Source: Amphiplicatus metriothermophilus
Lineage (GTDB): Bacteria > Pseudomonadota > Alphaproteobacteria > Caulobacterales > Parvularculaceae
DNA: 64,000 bases
Direction of reading: 5' to 3'
Assembly (NCBI RefSeq): GCF_900199215.1
Contig: NZ_FZQA01000003.1
Span: 62,001 to 126,000 of the forward strand
Shown: positions 58,388-64,000 of the stretch, piece after piece
How the letters are laid out: every line of letters begins with the position of its first letter
How positions within the stretch are numbered: the first letter of the stretch is position 1
Program-made: the position numbers and the translations under genes
The notes under the pieces: generated by a model
Database searches by the model: none
Told to the model about the DNA's origin: nothing
What the model saw: the letters and a program-made list of their open reading frames with translations, nothing else

Positions 58388-59439
58388 GCGCGCCCGCGCC
58401 GCTCGCTGTCGTCGCGGCCGGCGAAGCCGACGCCGTTCGCTGGGATGCTTTCGTCGAGCGCTGTCCGCAGGCGACGTTTTTTCACCGCTATGGCTGGGGG
58501 CGCGCCGCCCGCGCCGCCTACGGTTATGAGACGTGCGACCTGATGGCGCTGCGGGGCGGGCGCGTCGTCGGCGTTCTTCCGCTTACGGATGTGAGAAGTC
58601 TGTTATTCGGCCGCGCGCTCGTCTCGACGGCTTTTGCGACCGGGGGCGGGCCGGTCGCCGAAGACGAAGAGGCGCATCTGGCCCTCGCCGAGGCTGCGAT
58701 CGCGGCAGGCCGCGCGCGCCGCGCGCGCTATGTGGAGCTCAGAAGCCGGCCCGTCGCGCTCGACGGCTGGAAGGTAAAAAGCGACGTCTACGCTGCTTTC
58801 GAAGGGACGATCCCGGCCGACGAAGAAGCGCATCTGAAGGCGATTCCGCGCCGCCGGCGCGCCGAGCTCAGAAAGGCGCTCGCCCTGGCGGCGGCGGGCC
58901 GCCTGCGCGCGCGTTTCGACGGCGACGCCGAGGCCTTTTACCGGCTTTACGCGCGCAGCCTGCGCGATCACGGAACCCCGGTCTTTCCGCGCCGCTTTCT
59001 GGACGCGCTGCTGGCGCAGTTCAGCGACGCGGCGGAAATCATGACGGTCGAGGCCGACGGACGGCCGACGCTGAGCCTGTTGACCTTCTATTTCCGCGAG
59101 CGCGCCATCGCCTATTATGTCGGCGCGACGCGCGCGGCGCGGGCCTTGCGCGCTTTCGATTACGCATACTGGACGCAGATGCGCCGGGCCGCGGCGCGCG
59201 GCGCGCGCGTGTTCGATTTCGGACGCAGCCGCGTCGGCTCCGGCTCCTTCGCCTACAAGACCCATTGGGGCTTCGCGCCGCAGCCGCTCGATTATCAGTA
59301 CGCGTTGCTCGCCGCGCGCCGGACGCCGAACGTCAGTCCCGCCAACCCGAAATTCGCCGTTGCGTCTGCCCTGTGGCGGCGCCTGCCGCTGGCGTTCGCC
59401 AACGCCGCCGGACCGGCGCTCGCCCGCCGCCTCGCGTGA
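58384..59439 (+). CDS. FemAB-like acyltransferase, XrtA-associated
   Basis: A 351-aa protein of two GNAT-like halves, as in FemX/FemAB peptide-bridge enzymes, of the XrtA-associated type. Blocks: FFHRYGWGRAARAAYG, PRRRRAELRKALALAAAG and FDFGRSRVGSGSFAYKTHWGF, the last at the family's usual place. It may transfer an amino acid to a polymer or protein. ATG overlaps the deacetylase stop (ATGA). The acceptor is unknown. Confidence 0.9.
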   Translation: MSAPAPLAVVAAGEADAVRWDAFVERCPQATFFHRYGWGRAARAAYGYETCDLMALRGGRVVGVLPLTDVRSLLFGRALVSTAFATGGGPVAEDEEAHLALAEAAIAAGRARRARYVELRSRPVALDGWKVKSDVYAAFEGTIPADEEAHLKAIPRRRRAELRKALALAAAGRLRARFDGDAEAFYRLYARSLRDHGTPVFPRRFLDALLAQFSDAAEIMTVEADGRPTLSLLTFYFRERAIAYYVGATRAARALRAFDYAYWTQMRRAAARGARVFDFGRSRVGSGSFAYKTHWGFAPQPLDYQYALLAARRTPNVSPANPKFAVASALWRRLPLAFANAAGPALARRLA

Positions 59440-59450
59440 CGACTGGCCCC

Positions 59451-60668
59451 ATGACCGACCGCCCGGAAGTGCTGTTCCTCGCCCATCGCGTCCCCTATCC
59501 GCCGGACAAGGGCGACAAGATCCGCTCCTGGCGGCTGCTCGAACATCTGACGAAGCGCTTCCGCGTGCATCTGGCGGCTTTCGCCGACGATCGGCGCGAC
59601 CTGCGCCATCAGGCTTTTCTCGAAAGCGCGTGCGCGAGCGCGGTTCTCGTCCCGCTCGATCCGCGGGTCGCGCGGCTGTGCGCGGGCGCGGCGGTCCTGC
59701 GCGGGCGGGCCTTCACCTTCGCCTGGTTCGAGGACGGACGAATGCGCCGCCATGTCGGCGCGCTGCGCGCGCGCCCGCTCGCGGCGGAGATCGTCTTTTC
59801 CTCCGCGATGGCCGGCTATGTCGGCGAACCGGTTCCGGGCCGGCCGCTGCTCGTCGATCTGTGCGACGCCGACTCCGAGAAATGGCGCCAGTACGCCGCC
59901 GGGACGGACGGCCTCATGCGCGCCGTCTATGCGCGCGAAGCCGAACGGCTGGCCGCCGCCGAAACGGCGATCGTCAACCGGGCGGACGCGGCCTTCGCGG
60001 CGAGCCCGGCGGAGGCCGCGATCATCAATGCGCGCGCCGGCCTCACGCGCGCCTGCGACTGGTTCGGAAACGGCGTGGATACGGACTATTTCTCCCCCCG
60101 CGCCGACAGGCCCGCGCCGGCGCAGGCCGCTGACGTCGTCTTTGTCGGGATGATGAATTACCGGCCGAATGTCGAAGCGGCCGAATGGTTCGTCCGCGAA
60201 GTCTGGCCGCGCGTGCGCGCGCGCGCGCCGCAAGCGCGTTTCGCGGTCGTCGGCGCGCGCCCCGCTGGCCGGGCGCGGCGACTCGCCGGACGACGGCGCG
60301 GCGTCGTCGTGACCGGCGCGGTCGACGACGTGCGCCCCTTCGTGCAGCACGCTCGCGTCATCGTCGCGCCCTTGCGCCTCGCGCGCGGCGTGCAGAACAA
60401 GGCGCTCGAAGCGATGGCGATGGCCCGCCCGCTCGTCGCGACGCCGGAGGTCGCCGCCGGCCTCGCGGTCCGCGCCGGGGAGGAGATCGTCGTCGCGGAG
60501 GGGGCCGACGCTTTCGCCGACGCCGTGCTCAGGCTGCTGAACGATCCCAAGCGCGGCGACGCCATCGGCGCGTCGGCGCGGGCGCGCATGAAGGCTGACT
60601 ACGCCTGGCCTGCGCAGCTTAGCCGCTTCGACGCGGCGCTCGCGCGGCTCGGCCTTGCCGACGGATGA
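59451..60668 (+). CDS. XrtA-associated glycosyltransferase (Stp1-type)
   Basis: A 405-aa GT-B family 1/4-type glycosyltransferase of XrtA systems (TIGR03087-type). It begins EVLFLAHRVPYPPDKGDKI, the family's diagnostic block, and has DLCDADSEKWRQYA, FVGMMNYRPNVEA and RLARGVQNKALEAMAM, which is the donor site. The ATG at 59451 is chosen; a GTG at 59436 overlaps the previous stop and would add five residues. Usually xrtA follows this gene, but here the next gene is a minus-strand chorismate mutase, so the cluster ends at this point. Confidence 0.9.
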   Translation: MTDRPEVLFLAHRVPYPPDKGDKIRSWRLLEHLTKRFRVHLAAFADDRRDLRHQAFLESACASAVLVPLDPRVARLCAGAAVLRGRAFTFAWFEDGRMRRHVGALRARPLAAEIVFSSAMAGYVGEPVPGRPLLVDLCDADSEKWRQYAAGTDGLMRAVYAREAERLAAAETAIVNRADAAFAASPAEAAIINARAGLTRACDWFGNGVDTDYFSPRADRPAPAQAADVVFVGMMNYRPNVEAAEWFVREVWPRVRARAPQARFAVVGARPAGRARRLAGRRRGVVVTGAVDDVRPFVQHARVIVAPLRLARGVQNKALEAMAMARPLVATPEVAAGLAVRAGEEIVVAEGADAFADAVLRLLNDPKRGDAIGASARARMKADYAWPAQLSRFDAALARLGLADG

Positions 60669-60682
60669 CGAGCGCCGCGCTC

Positions 60683-60979
60683 TCAGCCGTTCCGCAACTT
60701 TTCGTCCTGATACTGAATGCCCCAGCCGATGATCTGCCGCCACAGGGCTTCGGCCATCTCCGGCGGCAGGCCGCGGGTCTCGGCGCGCGCGCGCACTTTC
60801 TCGATCACCTCTCGGTTGCGCCAGGGCACGTTCGCTTCCTCGCCCTGGCCGCGCTTGAGCGCCCACATGCGGTCCACATAGGTCCAGCGCTCGGCGAGCA
60901 GATCGACGAGAGCGCTGTCGACGCGGTCGATCTCGGCGCGCGCTTCGTTCATGGACCGGCAGTCCTGCGGCTTCTTCAT
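60683..60979 (-). CDS. Chorismate mutase, AroQ type
   Basis: A 98-aa all-helical AroQ-fold chorismate mutase, converting chorismate to prephenate for Phe/Tyr. Key contacts: EARAEIDRVDSALVDLLAERWTYV (in parts RAEIDRVDSALVDLLAER), VPWRNREVIEKV, and GLPPEMAEALW. The size and single domain fit free-standing AroQ or a pyruvate-lyase-like PchB. It lies convergent with the exopolysaccharide cluster, with only 14 bp between the stops, and has no visible link to it. Confidence 0.88.
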   Translation of the reverse strand: MKKPQDCRSMNEARAEIDRVDSALVDLLAERWTYVDRMWALKRGQGEEANVPWRNREVIEKVRARAETRGLPPEMAEALWRQIIGWGIQYQDEKLRNG

Positions 60980-61082
60980 GTCGGAACCTTCATGGGATGT
61001 CGCCAGTGACGAAGAAGGAATGCTGCCCGCGCGGACGGGCGGGCGTCAAGCGAGGGATCGCCTGGCGGCGATCGCGTCCGCC

Positions 61083-62258
61083 TCAAAGGCCGCTCTGGCG
61101 GGCGGCGAGGTCGAGCATGATCTCCTCCGAGCCGCCGCCGATCGCCATCACCCGAACCTCGCGATAGATGCGCTCGACCCGGCAGCCCCGGATGAACCCC
61201 GCGCCGCCGAGAATCTGCATCGCCTCGCGCGCGCAGAACTCCATCGTCCGGCTCGCCTGCGTCTTGAGAAGCGCGAGCGCGGCGACGGGCGTCACGCCGT
61301 TCTTCACCCGCCAGGCGCAGTGATCAAGAAAGGCCTGCGCGGCGAGAACGCTGCGCAGCATTTCGGCCAGCTTGTGACGAATGACCTGATGCTTGGCGAG
61401 CGGCTTGCCAAAAGTCTCGCGCGCGAGCGCCCAGTCGGCGGCGTCCGCGAGACAGACGCGCGCGAAGGCGATCGCCTGCGCGGCCATGGACAGCCGCTCC
61501 ATGTTGAAATTGGCGACGATGCCGGCGAAGCCCTGATTCTCCGCGCCGATCAGGTTTTCGGCGGGAACCTCGACGTCGTCGAAGCGGATCGAGGCGGTGT
61601 CCGACATCCACCAGCCCATCTTCGGCAGGGGCGCGCGGGAGACGCCCTTGCGATCCGCTTCGATCAGCAGAAAGGACAGGCCGCCCGCGCCGTCTCCGCC
61701 GGTGCGGACGGCGACCGTCAGATAGTCGGCGCGCATGCCGGTGGTGATGTAGGTCTTTTCTCCGTTTACGATGTAAACGTCGCCCCGGCGGACCGCGCGC
61801 GTCTTCAGCCGCGCGACGTCCGAACCGCCGGACGGTTCGGTCACGCACAGCGCGATAAGCTTCTCGCCTGCGAGGACCGGCGGCGCGATGCGGCGCTTGA
61901 GCGCCTCCGGCCCGAGCGCGAGAATCGGCGGCAGGCCGATGCCGTGCGTCATCAGCCCGGCGATGAGGCCGCCCGCGCCGGCGCGGGCGAGTTCTTCCGA
62001 CGCGATCAGGCTGTGGAAGACGTCCACGCCGTCGCTGGTCCCGCCATAGTCCTCCGGATAGCCGAGGCCGATGAGGCCGATTTCCGCGGCCTTGCGGTGC
62101 AGCGCGCGGGGAAATTCTCCGCGCTCGTCCCATTCGTTGACATATGGCGCGATCTCGCGATCGACGAAAGCGCGCACGGTCCGCCGCCACGCTTCGTGGC
62201 TTTCGCCCGTATGCGGCGAAGGAAGGCGGGTCGAGTCGAAGTCGAGAGGACGGACCAT
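61083..62258 (-). CDS. Acyl-CoA dehydrogenase
   Basis: A 391-aa flavoenzyme that desaturates an acyl-CoA thioester at C2-C3. N-terminal helices are followed by the FAD-binding CVTEPSGGSDVARL block, YITTGMRADYLTVA, GGLSFLLIE and the C-terminal MQILGGAGFIRGCRVERIYREVRVMAIGGGSEEIM (in parts), where the GGSEEIM end is typical. The start at 62258 (MVRPLDFDSTRLP) matches family members; ATGs at 62285 and 62306 would extend it. The substrate is unknown. Confidence 0.93.
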   Translation of the reverse strand: MVRPLDFDSTRLPSPHTGESHEAWRRTVRAFVDREIAPYVNEWDERGEFPRALHRKAAEIGLIGLGYPEDYGGTSDGVDVFHSLIASEELARAGAGGLIAGLMTHGIGLPPILALGPEALKRRIAPPVLAGEKLIALCVTEPSGGSDVARLKTRAVRRGDVYIVNGEKTYITTGMRADYLTVAVRTGGDGAGGLSFLLIEADRKGVSRAPLPKMGWWMSDTASIRFDDVEVPAENLIGAENQGFAGIVANFNMERLSMAAQAIAFARVCLADAADWALARETFGKPLAKHQVIRHKLAEMLRSVLAAQAFLDHCAWRVKNGVTPVAALALLKTQASRTMEFCAREAMQILGGAGFIRGCRVERIYREVRVMAIGGGSEEIMLDLAARQSGL

Positions 62259-62372
62259 AAAAGGACTATGCGGCGCTCCTCGCATCGCAGCAAGCCGCGC
62301 GCGCACTGGCGCGCGGCGCGTGACATGGCCGGCGATGCGGCGTAGTCTCTCCCCGAACGGACGGAGGCGCGC

Positions 62373-62921
62373 ATGCGATTTGGCTTCAAATCGGCGGCGG
62401 CGGCCTGTTGCGTATCGATTTCGGCGGTTCTGGCGGCCGGGGCGCAGGAAGGCGACGCCGGCGCGGCATGCGCGGACAAGCCCAATCTCACCGGGTTGGC
62501 GCCGGCGCTGTCGAATGTGTTCGCCATGACCGGGCTCGATCAGAACTCCGTCGCGGACGACGTGCTCATGGTCGATTTCATCGTCGTCATGAAGAACGAC
62601 GGGGGGGTCGCGGCCGAGGGCTCGCGGCTTTCCTATACGGCGCAGGTGCGCTCGCTCGCCGGCGCGGTCGTCGAGACCGTGGACGGCGTGACCGATACTT
62701 ACTGGATCGCGCCCGGCGAGACGCAGGAAAATATCGTCAACATCGTCGTGAGCGAGCTCGCGCCGCTTCTCCAGCCGTCGGGCGAGGTCAAGGGCGCGAT
62801 CCGGTTTCGCGCCGTCGCCGACGTCGACAACGACGTCGCCGAATGCGTCGAAACGGATAATTCAGGCGAGGCCACCGTCGAGCTGTCCGCTCAGGTAATC
62901 GACCCGCCGCAGGCGTCATGA
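62373..62921 (+). CDS. Exported CARDB-like protein
   Basis: A 182-aa secreted protein with a signal peptide (about 1-24). One Ig-like domain with CARDB-type marks fills the rest: CADKPNLTGLAPALSN near the start and VADVDNDVAECVETDNSGEATV near the end. Cysteines at about 33 and 151 could pair. CARDB proteins are adhesion or surface-assembly modules; the role here is unknown. Its stop overlaps the next start (ATGA), so it is coupled to the GST gene. Confidence 0.72.
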   Translation: MRFGFKSAAAACCVSISAVLAAGAQEGDAGAACADKPNLTGLAPALSNVFAMTGLDQNSVADDVLMVDFIVVMKNDGGVAAEGSRLSYTAQVRSLAGAVVETVDGVTDTYWIAPGETQENIVNIVVSELAPLLQPSGEVKGAIRFRAVADVDNDVAECVETDNSGEATVELSAQVIDPPQAS

Positions 62922-63523
62922 AGCTCTATCACTGCAATCAGGCGCGTTCGATGCGCGTCGTGTGGGCGCTTGAAGAGATGAGGCTCGATTACGAGCTCGT
63001 TTCGATGCAGTTTCCGCCGCGGATCTTCCACAAGGATTACAAGGCCGTCAATCCGCTCGGCACCGTGCCGGCGCTCGTCGACGGCGAGCTCGTGCTCACC
63101 GAGAGCGCCGGGATCTGCCAGTATCTGGGCGAGAAATACGGGCCGACGCCGCTCGCCGTCGCGCCGGAAGAGAAGGATTACGGCCTTTACGTCAACTGGC
63201 TGCACCGTTCGGACGCCACGCTGACTTTCCCGCTGACTCTCGTTCTGCGCTACTCGGCGCTGGAGCCCGAACAGCGCCGCCAGCCGCAGGTGGTCGAGGA
63301 CTATCGCGCCTGGTTTCTGGGGCGCTGGCGCAGCGTCGAGGCGGGGCTTGAGGGGCGGGATTATCTTTGCGCGGATCGGTTCACGATGGCCGACATCTGC
63401 GTCGGCTATGCATTGCATCTGGCGCTCTCGCTCGGAGTCGAGGAGGCCATGACGCCCCGCGTTGCGGCGTGGCGGGCGCGCCTTGTCGCGCGCCCGGCCT
63501 ATCGCCGCGCGGTCGAACTCTAG
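62918..63523 (+). CDS. Glutathione S-transferase family protein
   Basis: A 201-aa cytoplasmic GST. The N-terminal thioredoxin-like domain (about 1-80) has YHCNQARSMRVVWALEE, NPLGTVPALVDG with the cis-proline and LTESAGICQYL; the helical C-terminal domain (about 85-200) has FTMADICVGYALH. The first motif has serine in the position that often activates glutathione. Substrate unknown. It overlaps the CARDB gene, and its 3' end overlaps the PEGA gene on the opposite strand by 4 bp. Confidence 0.92.
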   Translation: MKLYHCNQARSMRVVWALEEMRLDYELVSMQFPPRIFHKDYKAVNPLGTVPALVDGELVLTESAGICQYLGEKYGPTPLAVAPEEKDYGLYVNWLHRSDATLTFPLTLVLRYSALEPEQRRQPQVVEDYRAWFLGRWRSVEAGLEGRDYLCADRFTMADICVGYALHLALSLGVEEAMTPRVAAWRARLVARPAYRRAVEL

Positions 63524-63831
63524 AGATCCGGCAGGACTTCTTCGTCGACTTCCTCGATCGGCGCGGCGAGCTCCAGCGCGACTTGCACGCGGCCGGCGCC
63601 CGGCGCGATCGCGAAACGTTGCGGCACGAAGCCGGCCTTGGCGACGGTCACTTCGCGCAGGCCGTCGAGGCCGATGGTGCAGGGCGTCTCGCACTCGCCA
63701 TAGCCTTCGACGACGACGAGCGCGCCGGGGGGCTCGCTGACGATCTCGACGACGCCCGGCGTCGTCGCGCAGGCGCCGGCCGACAGAGCCGCCGCCGGAA
63801 GAACGATTCTTCTCCATCCGCGCAACGTCAT
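63520..63831 (-). CDS. PEGA domain lipoprotein
   Basis: A 103-aa small lipoprotein. The signal peptide ends in the lipobox SAGAC (about residues 17-21). The mature part is one PEGA domain (VEIVSEPPGALVVVEGYGECETPCTIGL in parts: SEPPGALVVVEG and CETPCTIGL), a surface-exposed fold. GGAGGGG 4 nt before the ATG supports the start. The C-terminal acidic stretch EEVDEEVLPDL overlaps the end of the convergent GST gene. Its 20-bp gap from the preceding stop suggests an operon with the cystathionine lyase gene. Confidence 0.85.
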   Translation of the reverse strand: MTLRGWRRIVLPAAALSAGACATTPGVVEIVSEPPGALVVVEGYGECETPCTIGLDGLREVTVAKAGFVPQRFAIAPGAGRVQVALELAAPIEEVDEEVLPDL

Positions 63832-63850
63832 GGCGCCCCTCCGGTCGTCT

Positions 63851-64000
63851 TCATGTCTTCGCCGCGGCCATGGCGGAAAAGCCGCGTTCCAGGTCGGCGA
63901 TGAGGTCGTCGGCGTCTTCGAGGCCCGCATGGATGCGGATGACCGGGCATTCCTCCGTCCACGGTTCGGCCGTGCGATAACGTTCAGGATGGACGTGCAC
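63851..64000 (-). CDS. metC: Cystathionine beta-lyase, 3' end only
   Basis: Only the last 49 codons lie in the window, cut by its right edge. The end reads CPVIRIHAGLEDADDLIADLERGF, given here in parts as VIRIHAGLEDADDLI and ADLERGF, the conserved C-terminus of Cys/Met-metabolism PLP enzymes, closest to MetC. MetC releases homocysteine, pyruvate and ammonia from cystathionine. O-acetylhomoserine-type relatives cannot be fully excluded from so short a piece. Confidence 0.78.
   Translation of the reverse strand: MHVHPERYRTAEPWTEECPVIRIHAGLEDADDLIADLERGFSAMAAAKT

Noticed and set aside
60669-61082. Possible exosortase gene after the Stp1-type transferase
   Set aside because: The space holds a 98-aa chorismate mutase and 103 bp without a gene; no multi-helix protein fits.

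Overview
The window is chromosomal DNA from a GC-rich (about 69% by eye) alphaproteobacterium. A DUF4167 protein, a ChpT-type histidine phosphotransferase beside a CpdR-like receiver, NnrU, the iscR-iscS-sufB-x-sufC-sufD-sufS-sufT-sufA gene order and an exosortase-A (XrtA) type exopolysaccharide locus all fit this. A Hyphomonadales/Caulobacterales/Parvularculales-like bacterium is my best guess, but the sequence does not fix genus or family. Genes are densely packed, many with ATGA/GTGA overlaps. I see no rRNA, tRNA, CRISPR array, insertion sequence or prophage.

Region 1 (1-20.6 kb) holds housekeeping genes: DUF4167, a phytanoyl-CoA dioxygenase-like protein, ClpB with a plausible RpoH-type promoter, an M23 cell-wall peptidase, the envelope-lipid set ydbH-ynbE-ydbL, chpT plus a receiver protein, a CaiB-type CoA transferase, an acyl-CoA synthetase, an FKBP/SlyD isomerase, a phosphomannomutase/phosphoglucomutase, a CNT nucleoside transporter and an M13 peptidase lipoprotein. 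Region 2 (20.8-32.6 kb) has apt, then a clearly AT-richer two-gene insert (XRE-ImmA protein plus DUF4411 PIN-like protein) joined base-for-base to nnrU. After it come panB, the yfgM-bamB-der group, an SDR, a pirin, a TetR regulator, a candidate small RNA with its own promoter and terminator, and trmFO. Region 3 (32.7-37.1 kb) has two related membrane proteins, a serine hydrolase and an alpha/beta hydrolase. Region 4 (37.2-44.7 kb) is the complete Fe-S assembly operon, with an IscR-like box on its promoter.

Region 5 (44.7-60.7 kb) begins with a 546-bp gene-free stretch holding palindromic repeats and a GANTC cluster. An orphan fliO-like gene and a glycosyltransferase-deacetylase fusion follow on the minus strand, and then the XrtA-type polysaccharide locus runs rightward. 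It contains the initiating sugar transferase, TPR lipoprotein, outer-membrane export lipoprotein, Wzz-type chain-length protein, tyrosine autokinase, beta-barrel protein, AAA ATPase, DUF3473 deacetylase, FemAB-like protein and an Stp1-type glycosyltransferase. Together these would start, lengthen, modify and export an exopolysaccharide. The exosortase and the usual asparagine synthetase-like and ligase genes are not in the window. Region 6 (60.7-64 kb) has a chorismate mutase, an acyl-CoA dehydrogenase, a CARDB-like secreted protein, a glutathione S-transferase, a PEGA lipoprotein and the 3' end of a cystathionine beta-lyase gene.

The observations most worth following are the exosortase-less XrtA locus, the palindromic-repeat linker inside the glycosyltransferase-deacetylase fusion, the candidate ncRNA at 30967-31131 whose promoter overlaps a possible TetR operator, and the ImmA/DUF4411 insert.
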